A DNA stretch of 64,000 nt, taken from contig OX465104.1 of the NCBI GenBank assembly GCA_949987565.1, forward strand, positions 25,073,757 through 25,137,756, given 5' to 3'. Below are positions 1 through 10,087 of this stretch, in pieces. The notes under the pieces are model-generated. The model was given only the letters and a program-made list of their open reading frames with translations, searched no databases and was not told where the DNA came from. The translations under genes were made by a program, and so were the position numbers. Positions within the stretch are counted from its first letter, which is position 1. The number at the start of each line of letters is the position of its first letter. This DNA is from Luidia sarsii. Taxonomy: Eukaryota > Echinodermata > Asteroidea > Paxillosida > Luidiidae.

Positions 1-139
1 GAAGGGTCGTTGCCTTTCCTTGGAAAACCATCGAAAGAAATGTTCTCCAAACTCAGTAACTTTAACACTTGTTGTTAGAAGAACCCTAGGCCTCTTACTA
101 GGCCAAATTTGAATGTCGTCAGCATAATATTTAATGAGA

Positions 140-171
140 TATTAATTTGCGAACCCTATCTTTCTGCTCAG
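140..171 (+). promoter_or_regulatory. Splice-acceptor-like module of subunit B (first copy)
   Basis: TATTAAT at 140-146 matches the metazoan branch-site pattern, with its penultimate A (145) 26 nt before the acceptor G at 171. A pyrimidine-rich run (CCCTATCTTTCTGCTCAG) ends in AG. The arrangement is repeated in nearly every B subunit of the window, and the diverged island repeat has the same spacing. Function is inferred from pattern only; there is no transcript evidence here. Confidence 0.45.
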
Positions 172-230
172 TCACTCTCTGCCGTCGACCATTGTGCCAG
201 CGACTGGACAATGGCAGCTCAGAGAAACAG
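172..230 (+). other. 59-bp exon-like segment of subunit B (first copy)
   Basis: It is bounded by the acceptor-like AG at 170-171 and a GTAGGG donor-like site at 231-236 (CAG/GTAGGG). Length is 59 nt (2 mod 3), and the consensus has no stop codon in any of the three forward frames. It aligns with the 65-bp exon-like segment of the islands over its first 25 bases with one single-base gap. Two major variants alternate through array 1: one with CCATTGTG...GGCAGC...AAACAG, the other with CTATTATG...GGAAGC...AAAAAG. Many array 6 copies carry GACTAG, which closes one frame. Whether it is ever spliced is unknown. Confidence 0.4.
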
Positions 231-468
231 GTAGGGTCGCTCCCTTCTCCTGAAAATGTTTGAATAAAAATTGACTCCGAATTCAGATGTTTTGATTTAG
301 GCCACAGGAGGAATCCCAGGGCTACTTTTATGCAAAGTTTCAAGGATCAAAACCTAAAATGTATTACGATATGAACACGCAAGAACTATATCTCTGCCTA
401 TCACCTCCACAGCCAGCGAGTCAACGTCTACTCGTATGAATACACAGTTGACACTCAGACAGATGAAG
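231..468 (+). repeat. Subunit A of the 464-bp monomer (representative copy, 238 bp)
   Basis: This is the first half of a complete dimeric monomer. It opens at the GTAGGG donor-like site after the B exon and runs 182 bp to an acceptor-like AG (411-412). It ends with a 56-bp exon-like segment (413-468). It aligns by eye with subunit B: both begin with a near-match around GGGTCG..CCTT..CCTG.AAA, share AGAAAT...CTCC.AA.TCAG, then AGGA.GAA.CCC.AGG, then GATAT.AA....GC.AGAAC..TATCT. Its branch-like site reads TATGAAC, having lost the T before AA. Its exon end reads GATGAAG followed by GGTCG, so the GT donor present in B and in the island repeat is missing. A therefore looks like a degenerated splice cassette. 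Confidence 0.8.
413..468 (+). other. 56-bp exon-like segment of subunit A (first copy), donor lost
   Basis: It follows a pyrimidine-rich stretch, TATCTCTGCCTATCACC, then TCCACAG. The frame beginning at its second base reads VNVYSYEYTVDTQTDEGS and stays open into subunit B for roughly 20 more codons before a TAG. I do not recognise a protein family with any confidence. Copies carry stops in this frame (TAG near 54,225, 57,836 and 60,604; TAA near 52,840, 56,450 and 59,219), so it is not maintained as coding. There is no GT at the position where B and the island repeat have their donor. Confidence 0.3.
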
Positions 469-694
469 GGTCGTTGCCTTTCCCTGGAAAACCATCAAAA
501 GAAATGTTCTCCAAACTCAGTAACTTTAACACTTGTTGTTAGAAGAACCCTAGGCCTCTTTCTAGGACAAATTTGAATGTCGTCAGCATAATATTTAATG
601 AGATATTAATTTGCGAACCCTATCTTTCTGCTCAGTCACTCTCTGCCGTCGACCATTGTGCCAGCGACTGGACAATGGCAGCTCAGAGAAACAG
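469..694 (+). repeat. Subunit B of the 464-bp monomer (representative copy, 226 bp)
   Basis: This is the second half of the dimer. It has a 167-bp intron-like part (469-635) and a 59-bp exon-like part (636-694), followed by GTAGGG. It is closer than A to the 231-bp island repeat. Both have GTCGTCA or TCGTCAAA, then AATA.TT.AA.GAGATATTAA.TTGC, a pyrimidine-rich run ending CAG, and an exon beginning T.ACT.CTC..GCCG..CGACC.TTGTG. The intron-like lengths are also nearly equal (167 against 166 bp). Together with A this explains why 464 is almost exactly twice 232. Confidence 0.85.
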
Positions 695-1863
695 GTAGGG
701 TCGCTCCCTTCTCCTAAAAATGTTTGAATAGAAATTGACTCCGAATTCAGATGTTTTGATTTAGGCCACAGGAGGAATCCCAGGGCTATTTTTATGCAAA
801 GTTTCAAGGATCAAAACCTAAAATGTATTACGATATGAACACGCAAGAACTATATCTCTGCCTATCACCTCCACAGCCAGCGAGTCAACGTCTACTCGTA
901 TGAATACACAGTTGACACTCAGACAGATGAAGGGTCGTTGCCTTTCCCTGGAAAACCATCAAAAGAAATGTTCTCCAAACTCAGTAACTTTAACACTTGT
1001 TGTTAGAAGAACCCTAGGCCTCTTTCTAGGACAAATTTGAATGTCGTCAGCATAATATTTAATGAGATATTAATTTGCGAACCCTATCTTTCTGCTCAGT
1101 CACTCTCTGCCGTCGACCATTGTGCCAGCGACTGGACAATGGCAGCTCAGAGAAACAGGTAGGGTCGCTCCCTTCTCCTAAAAATGTTTGAATAGAAATT
1201 GACTCCGAATTCAGATGTTTTGATTTAGGCCACAGGAGGAATCCCAGGGCTATTTTTATGCAAAGTTTCAAGGATCAAAACCTAAAATGTATTACGATAT
1301 GAACACGCAAGAACTATATCTCTGCCTATCACCTCCACAGCCAGCGAGTCAACGTCTACTCGTATGAATACACAGTTGACACTCAGACAGATGAAGGGTC
1401 GTTGCCTTTCCCTGGAAAACCATCAAAAGAAATGTTCTCCAAACTCAGTAACTTTAACACTTGTTGTTAGAAGAACCCTAGGCCTCTTTCTAGGACAAAT
1501 TTGAATGTCGTCAGCATAATATTTAATGAGATATTAATTTGCGAACCCTATCTTTCTGCTCAGTCACTCTCTGCCGTCGACCATTGTGCCAGCGACTGGA
1601 CAATGGCAGCTCAGAGAAACAGGTAGGGTCGCTCCCTTCTCCTAAAAATGTTTGAATAGAAATTGACTCCGAATTCAGATGTTTTGATTTAGGCCACAGG
1701 AGGAATCCCAGGGCTATTTTTATGCAAAGTTTCAAGGATCAAAACCTAAAATGTATTACGATATGAACACGCAAGAACTATATCTCTGCCTATCACCTCC
1801 ACAGACAGCGAGTCAACGTCTACTCGTATGAATACACAGTTGACACTCAGACAGATGAAGGGT
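472..1863 (+). repeat. Three near-identical adjacent monomers (recent local amplification)
   Basis: Three successive monomers share the same private markers: CTAAAAATG in place of CTGAAAATG, and GCTATTTTTATG in place of GCTACTTTTATG. By eye the first two are indistinguishable. The third differs at its end (CAGACAGCG for CAGCCAGCG). The same subtype reappears in array 6 at about 49.76, 52.99, 56.60, 59.37 and 63.05 kb, so the left end of the window and the right-hand array share a source. Confidence 0.75.
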
Positions 1864-2902
1864 CGTTGCCTTTCCTTGGAAAACCATCGAAAGAAATGTT
1901 CTCCAAACTCAGTAACTTTAACACTTGTTGTTAGAAGAACCCTAGGCCTCTTACTAGGCCAAATTTGAATGTCGTCAGCATAATATTTAATGAGATATTA
2001 ATTTGCGAACCCTATCTTTCTGCTCAGTCACTCTCTGCCGTCGACCATTGTGCCAGCGACTGGACAATAGCAGCTCAGAGAAACAGGTAGGGTCGCTCCC
2101 TTCTCCTGAAAATGTTTGAACAGAAATTGACTCCGAATTCAGATGTTTTGATTTAAACCACCGGAGGAATCCCAGGGCTACTTTTATGCAAAGTTTCAAG
2201 GATCAAAACCTAAAATGTATTACGATATGAACACGCAAGGACTATATCTCTGCCTAACACCTAAAAAGCCAGCGAGTCAACGTCTACTCGTATGAATACA
2301 CAGTTGACACTCAGACAGATGAAGGGTCGTTGCCTTTCCCTGGAAAACCATCAAAAGAAATGTTCTCCAAACTCAGTAACTTTAACACTTGTTGTTAGAA
2401 GAACCCTAGGCCTCTTTCTAGGACAAATTTGAATGTCGTCAGCATAATATTTAATGCGATATTAATTTGCGAACCCTATCTTTCTGCTCAGTCACTCTCT
2501 GCCGTCGACCATTGTGCCAGCGACTGGACAATGGCAGCTCAGAGAAACAGGTAGGGTCGCTCCCTTCTCCTGAAAATGTTTGAATAGAAATTGACTCCGA
2601 ATTCAGATGTTTTGATTTAGGCCACAGGAGGAATCCCAGGGCTACTTTTATGCAAAGTTTCAAGGATCAAAACCTAAAATGTATTACGATATGAACACGC
2701 AAGAACTATATCTCTGCCTATCACCTCCACAGCCAGCGAGTCAACGTCTACTCGTATGAATACACAGTTGACACTCAGACAGATGAAGGTTCGTTGCCTT
2801 TCCCTGGAAAACCATCAAAAGAAATGTTCTCCAAACTCAGTAACTTTAACACTTGTTGTTAGAAGAACCCTAGGCCTCTTTCTATGACAAATTTGAATGT
2901 CG

Positions 2903-5900
2903 TCAGCATAATATTTGATGAGATATTAATTTGCGAACCCTATCTTTCTGCTCAGTCACTCTCTGCCGTCGACTATTATGCCAGCGACTGGACAATGGAA
3001 GCTCAGAGAAACAGGTAGGGTCGCTCCCTTCTCCTGAAAATGTTTGAATAGAAATTGACTCCGAATTCAGATGTTTTGATTTAGGCCACAGGAGGAATCC
3101 CAGGGCTACTTTTATGCAAAGTTTCAAGGATCAAAACCTAAAATGTATTACGATATGAACACGCAAGAACTATATCTCTGCCTATCACCTCCACAGCCAG
3201 CGAGTCAACGTCTACTCGTATGAATACACAGTTGACACTCAGACAGATGAAGGGTCGTTGCCTTTCCCTGGAAAACCATCAAAAGAAATGTTCTCCAAAC
3301 TCAGTAACTTTAACACTTGTTGTTAGAAGAACCCTAGGCCTCTTTCTAGGACAAATTTGAATGTCGTCAGCATAATATTTAATGAGATATTAATTTGCGA
3401 ACCCTATCTTTCTGCTCAGCCACTCTCTGCCGTCGACTATTATGCCAGCGACTGGACAATGGAAGCTCAGAGAAAAAGGTAGGGTCGCTCCCTTCTCCTG
3501 AAAATGTTTGAATAGAAATTGACTCCGAATTCAGATGTTTTGATTTAGGCCACAGGAGGAATCCCAGGGCTACTTTTATGCAAAGTTTCAAGAATCAAAA
3601 CCTAAAATGTATTACGATATGAACACGCAAGAACTATATCTCTGCCTATCACCTCCACAGCCAGGGAGTCAACGTCTACTCGTATGAATACACAGTTGAC
3701 ACTCAGACAGATGAAGGGTCGTTGCCTTTCCCTGGAAAACCATCAAAAGAAATGTTCTCCAAACTCAGTAACTTTAACACTTGTTGTTAGAAGAACCTTA
3801 GGCCTCTTTCTAGGACAAATTTGAATGTCGTCAGCATAATATTTAATGAGATATTAATTTGCGAACCCTATCTTTCTGCTCAGTCACTCTCTGCCGTCGA
3901 CCATTGTGCCAGCGACTGGACAATGGAAGCTCAGAGAAACAGGTAGGGTCGCTCCCTTCTCCTGAAAATGTTTGAATAGAAATTGACTCCGAATTCAGAT
4001 GTTTTGATTTAGGCCACAGGAGGAATCCCAGGGCTACTTTTATGCAAAGTTTCAAGGATCAAAACCTAAAATGTATTACGATATGAACACGCAAGAACTA
4101 TATCTCTGCCTATCACCTCCACAGCCAGCGAGTCAACGTCTACTCGTATGAATACACAGTTGACACTCAGACAGATGAAGGGTCGATGCCTTTCCCTGGA
4201 AAACCATCAAAAGAAATGTTCTCCAAACTCAGTAACTTTAACACTTGTTGTTAGAAGAACCCTAGGCCTCTTTCTAGGACAAATTTGAATGTCGTCAGCA
4301 TAATATTTGATGAGATATTAATTTGCGAACCCTATCTTTCTGCTCAGTCACTCTCTGCCGTCGACCATTGTGCCAGCGACTGGACAATGGCAGCTCAGAG
4401 AAACAGGTAGGGTCGCTCCCTTCTCCTGAAAATGTTTGAATAGAAATTGACTCCGAATTCAGATGTTTTGATTTAGGCCACAGGAGGAATCCCAGGGCTA
4501 CTTTTATGCAAAGTTTCAAGGATCAAAACCTAAAATGTATTACGATATGAACACGCAAGAACTATATCTCTGCCTATCACCTCCACAGCCAGCGAGTCAA
4601 CGTCTACTCGTATGAATACACAGTTGACACTCAGACAGATGAAGGTTCGTTGCCTTTCCCTGGAAAACCATCAAAAGAAATGTTCTCCAAACTCAGTAAC
4701 TTTAACACTTGTTGTTAGAAGAACCCTAGGCCTCTTTCTATGACAAATTTGAATGTCGTCAGCATAATATTTGATGAGATATTAATTTGCGAACCCTATC
4801 TTTCTGCTCAGTCACTCTCTGCCGTCGACTATTATGCCAGCGACTGGACAATGGAAGCTCAGAGAAACAGGTAGGGTCGCTCCCTTCTCCTGAAAATGTT
4901 TGAATAGAAATTGACTCCGAATTCAGATGTTTTGATTTAGGCCACAGGAGGAATCCCAGGGCTACTTTTATGCAAAGTTTCAAGGATCAAAACCTAAAAT
5001 GTATTACGATATGAACACGCAAGAACTATATCTCTGCCTATCACCTCCACAGCCAGCGAGTCAACGTCTACTCGTATGAATACACAGTTGACACTCAGAC
5101 AGATGAAGGGTCGTTGCCTTTCCCTGGAAAACCATCAAAAGAAATGTTCTCCAAACTCAGTAACTTTAACACTTGTTGTTAGAAGAACCCTAGGCCTCTT
5201 TCTAGGACAAATTTGAATGTCGTCAGCATAATATTTAATGAGATATTATTTTGCGAACCCTATCTTTCTGCTCAGCCACTCTCTGCCGTCGACTATTATG
5301 CCAGCGACTGGACAATGGAAGCTCAGAGAAAAAGGTAGGGTCGCTCCCTTCTCCTGAAAATGTTTGAATAGAAATTGACTCCGAATTCAGATGTTTTGAT
5401 TTAGGCCACAGGAGGAATCCCAGGGCTACTTTTATGCAAAGTTTCAAGAATCAAAACCTAAAATGTATTACGATATGAACACGCAAGAACTATATCTCTG
5501 CCTATCACCTCCACAGCCAGGGAGTCAACGTCTACTCGTATGAATACACAGTTGACACTCAGACAGATGAAGGGTCGTTGCCTTTCCCTGGAAAACCATC
5601 AAAAGAAATGTTCTCCAAACTCAGTAACTTTAACACTTGTTGTTAGAAGAACCTTAGGCCTCTTTCTAGGACAAATTTGAATGTCGTCAGCATAATATTT
5701 AATGAGATATTAATTTGCGAACCCTATCTTTCTGCTCAGTCACTCTCTGCCGTCGACCATTGTGCCAGCGACTGGACAATGGAAGCTCAGAGAAACAGGT
5801 AGGGTCGCTCCCTTCTCCTGAAAATGTTTGAATAGAAATTGACTCCGAATTCAGATGTTTTGATTTAGGCCACAGGAGGAATCCCAGGGCTACTTTTATG

Positions 5901-6600
5901 CAAAGTTTCAAGGATCAAAACCTAAAATGTATTACGATATGAACACGCAAGAACTATATCTCTGCCTATCACCTCCACAGCCAGCGAGTCAACGTCTACT
6001 CGTATGAATACACAGTTGACACTCAGACAGATGAAGGGTCGTTGCCTTTCCCTGGAAAACCATCAAATGAAATGTTCTCCAAACTCAGTAACTTTAACAC
6101 TTGTTGTTAGAAGAACCCTAGGCCTCTTTCTGGGACAAATTTGAATGTCGTCAGCATAATATTTAATGCGATATTAATTTGCGAACCCTATCTTTCTGCT
6201 CAGTCACTCTCTGCCGTCGACCATTGTGCCAGCGACTGGACAATGGCAGCTCAGAGAAACAGGTAGGGTCGCTCCCTTCTCCTGAAAATGTTTGAATAGA
6301 AATTGACTCCGAATTCAGATGTTTTGATTTAGGCCACAGGAGGAATCCCAGGGCTACTTTTATGCAAAGTTTCAAGGATCAAAACCTAAAATGTATTACG
6401 ATATGAACACGCAAGAACTATATCTCTGCCTATCACCTCCACAGCCAGCGAGTCAACGTCTACTCGTATGAATACACAGTTGACACTCAGACAGATGAAG
6501 GTTCGTTGCCTTTCCCTGGAAAACCATCAAAAGAAATGTTCTCCAAACTCAGTAACTTTAACACTTGTTGTTAGAAGAACCCTAGGCCTCTTTCTATGAC
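2903..6600 (+). repeat. Two copies of a four-monomer higher-order block (1,856-bp period)
   Basis: The monomer order is B-type (GAAGGTTCG, TCTATGACAAAT), C-type (CTCAGCCACT, AAAAAGG, CAAGAATC, CAGGGAGTC), D-type (GAACCTTAGG with the GGAAGC/AAACAGG exon), then a fourth variable monomer. It occurs at about 2.9-4.75 kb and again at about 4.76-6.6 kb, exactly four monomers later. The fourth position differs between the copies (TTTGATGAG against TTTAATGCG), so the block is a patchwork rather than a clean duplication. Confidence 0.75.
3379..4055 (+). repeat. C-D subtype pair (first of five in array 1)
   Basis: The C monomer has CTCAGCCACT before the exon, and it is always followed by the D monomer with GAACCTTAGG. 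The pair recurs at about 5,235, 8,019, 11,267 and 16,371. Separations are 4, 6, 7 and 11 monomers, so the pair moves as a cassette while its neighbours change. Confidence 0.7.
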
Positions 6601-8018
6601 AAATTTGAATGTCGTCAGCATAATATTTGATGAGATATTAATTTGCGAACCCTATCTTTCTGCTCAGTCACTCTCTGCCGTCGACTATTATGCCAGCGAC
6701 TGGACAATGGAAGCTCAGAGAAACAGGTAGGGTCGCTCCCTTCTCCTGAAAATGTTTGAATAGAAATTGACTCCGAATTCAGATGTTTTGATTTAGGCCA
6801 CAGGAGGAATCCCAGGGCTACTTTTATGCAAAGTTTCAAGGATCAAAACCTAAAATGTATTACGATATGAACACGCAAGAACTATATCTCTGCCTATCAC
6901 CTCCACAGCCAGCGAGTCAACGTCTACTCGTATGAATACACAGTTGACACTCAGACAGATGAAGGGTCGTTGCCTTTCCCTGGAAAACCATCAAATGAAA
7001 TGTTCTCCAAACTCAGTAACTTTAACACTTGTTGTTAGAAGAACCCTAGGCCTCTTTCTGGGACAAATTTGAATGTCGTCAGCATAATATTTAATGCGAT
7101 ATTAATTTGCGAACCCTATCTTTCTGCTCAGTCACTCTCTGCCGTCGACCATTGTGCCAGCGACTGGACAATGGCAGCTCAGAGAAACAGGTAGGGTCGC
7201 TCCCTTCTCCTGAAAATGTTTGAATAGAAATTGACTCCGAATTCAGATGTTTTGATTTAGGCCACAGGAGGAATCCCAGGGCTACTTTTATGCAAAGTTT
7301 CAAGGATCAAAACCTAAAATGTATTACGATATGAACACGCAAGAACTATATCTCTGCCTATCACCTCCACAGCCAGCGAGTCAACGTCTACTCGTATGAA
7401 TACACAGTTGACACTCAGACAGATGAAGGTTCGTTGCCTTTCCCTGGAAAACCATCAAAAGAAATGTTCTCCAAACTCAGTAACTTTAACACTTGTTGTT
7501 AGAAGAACCCTAGGCCTCTTTCTATGACAAATTTGAATGTCGTCAGCATAATATTTGATGAGATATTAATTTGCGAACCCTATCTTTCTGCTCAGTCACT
7601 CTCTGCCGTCGACTATTATGCCAGCGACTGGACAATGGAAGCTCAGAGAAACAGGTAGGGTCGCTCCCTTCTCCTGAAAATGTTTGAATAGAAATTGACT
7701 CCGAATTCAGATGTTTTGATTTAGGCCACAGGAGGAATCCCAGGGCTACTTTTATGCAAAGTTTCAAGGATCAAAACCTAAAATGTATTACGATATGAAC
7801 ACGCAAGAACTATATCTCTGCCTATCACCTCCACAGCCAGCGAGTCAACGTCTACTCGTATGAATACACAGTTGACACTCAGACAGATGAAGGGTCGTTG
7901 CCTTTCCCTGGAAAACCATCAAAAGAAATGTTCTCCAAACTCAGTAACTTTAACACTTGTTGTTAGAAGAACCCTAGGCCTCTTTCTAGGACAAATTTGA
8001 ATGTCGTCAGCATAATAT

Positions 8019-10087
8019 TTAATGAGATATTAATTTGCGAACCCTATCTTTCTGCTCAGCCACTCTCTGCCGTCGACTATTATGCCAGCGACTGGACAAT
8101 GGAAGCTCAGAGAAAAAGGTAGGGTCGCTCCCTTCTCCTGAAAATGTTTGAATAGAAATTGACTCCGAATTCAGATGTTTTGATTTAGGCCACAGGAGGA
8201 ATCCCAGGGCTACTTTTATGCAAAGTTTCAAGAATCAAAACCTAAAATGTATTACGATATGAACACGCAAGAACTATATCTCTGCCTATCACCTCCACAG
8301 CCAGGGAGTCAACGTCTACTCGTATGAATACACAGTTGACACTCAGACAGATGAAGGGTCGTTGCCTTTCCCTGGAAAACCATCAAAAGAAATGTTCTCC
8401 AAACTCAGTAACTTTAACACTTGTTGTTAGAAGAACCTTAGGCCTCTTTCTAGGACAAATTTGAATGTCGTCAGCATAATATTTAATGAGATATTAATTT
8501 GCGAACCCTATCTTTCTGCTCAGTCACTCTCTGCCGTCGACCATTGTGCCAGCGACTGGACAATGGAAGCTCAGAGAAACAGGTAGGGTCGCTCCCTTCT
8601 CCTGAAAATGTTTGAATAGAAATTGACTCCGAATTCAGATGTTTTGATTTAGGCCACAGGAGGAATCCCAGGGCTACTTTTATGCAAAGTTTCAAGGATC
8701 AAAACCTAAAATGTATTACGATATGAACACGCAAGAACTATATCTCTGCCTATCACCTCCACAGCCAGCGAGTCAACGTCTACTCGTATGAATACACAGT
8801 TGACACTCAGACAGATGAAGGGTCGTTGCCTTTCCCTGGAAAACCATCAAATGAAATGTTCTCCAAACTCAGTATTTTTAACACTTGTTGTTAGAAGAAC
8901 CCTAGGCCTCTTTCTAGGACAAATTTGAATGTCGTCAGCATAATATTTAATGCGATATTAATTTGCGAACCCTATCTTTCTGCTCAGTCACTCTCTGCCG
9001 TCGACCATTGTGCCAGCGACTGGACAATGGCAGCTCAGAGAAACAGGAAGGGTCGCTCCCTTCTCCTGAAAATGTTTGAATAGAAATTGACTCCGAATTC
9101 AGATGTTTTGATTTAGGCCACAGGAGGAATCCCAGGGCTACTTTTATGCAAAGTTTCAAGGATCAAAACCTAAAATGTATTACGATATGAACACGCAAGA
9201 ACTATATCTCTGCCTATCACCTCCACAGCCAGCGAGTCAACGTCTACTCGTATGAATACACAGTTGACACTCAGACAGATAAAGGGTCGTTGCCTTTCCC
9301 TGGAAAACCATCAAAAGAAATGTTCTCCAAACTCAGTAACTTTAACACTTGTTGTTAGAAGAACCCTAGGCCTCTTTCTAGGACAAATTTGAATGTCGTC
9401 AGCATAATATTTGATGAGATATTAATTTGCAAACCCTATCTTTCTGCTCAGTCACTCTCTGCCGTCGACCATTGTGCCAGCGACTGGACAATGGCAGCTC
9501 AGAGAAACAGGTAGGGTCGCTCCCTTCTCCTGAAAATGTTTGAATAGAAATTGACTCCGAATTCAGATGTTTTGATTTAGGCCACAGGAGGAATCCCAGG
9601 GCTACTTTTATGCAAAGTTTCAAGGATCAAAACCTAAAATGTATTACGATATGAACACGCAAGAACTATATCTCTGCCTATCACCTCCACAGCCAGCGAG
9701 TCAACGTCTACTCGTATGAATACACAGTTGACACTCAGACAGATGAAGGTTCGTTGCCTTTCCCTGGAAAACCATCAAAAGAAATGTTCTCCAAACTCAG
9801 TAACTTTAACACTTGTTGTTAGAAGAACCCTAGGCCTCTTTCTATGACAAATTTGAATGTCGTCAGCATAATATTTGATGAGATATTAATTTGCGAACCC
9901 TATCTTTCTGCTCAGTCACTCTCTGCCGTCGACCATTGTGCCAGCGACTGGACAATGGCAGCTCAGAGAAACAGGTAGGGTCGCTCCCTTCTCCTGAAAA
10001 TGTTTGAATAGAAATTGACTCCGAATTCAGATGTTTTGATTTAGGCCACAGGAGGAATCCCAGGGCTACTTTTATGCAAAGTTTCAA
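8019..10087 (+). repeat. Five-monomer block, copy 1 (partner at 16,371-18,439)
   Basis: The order is C-type, D-type, TTTAATGCG type, a rare subtype carrying TTTGCAAACCC, then the TCTATGACAAAT type with the GGCAGC exon. The same five subtypes in the same order occur 8,352 bp (18 monomers) downstream. The rare TTTGCAAACCC marker within a TTTGATGAG monomer is found in array 1 only in these two blocks, which supports one long-range duplication or conversion event. Confidence 0.7.
9043..9052 (+). other. B subunit with donor-like GT changed to GA
   Basis: AAACAGGAAGGG replaces AAACAGGTAGGG. With the copy at 29,462 (AAACAGATAGGG), it is one of only two copies where I noticed loss of the donor GT among roughly 119 B subunits. 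Confidence 0.7.

Noticed and set aside
131..343. A 70-74 codon minus-strand open frame recurring in about 100 monomers, as a possible multigene family of small proteins
   Set aside because: It starts at TTG, not ATG. It spans the donor-exon junction of the repeat in antisense. Differences between copies include many residue changes (K/I, P/S/F, S/L, C/F, G/S), with no clear excess of silent ones. Its recurrence is explained by the repeat.
469..560. CTCA/GTAACT in subunit B as a donor making a 107-nt exon with A
   Set aside because: The site is only moderately donor-like. It has no counterpart in the island repeat and the resulting exon frame contains stops in many copies. It is noted but not annotated as an exon.
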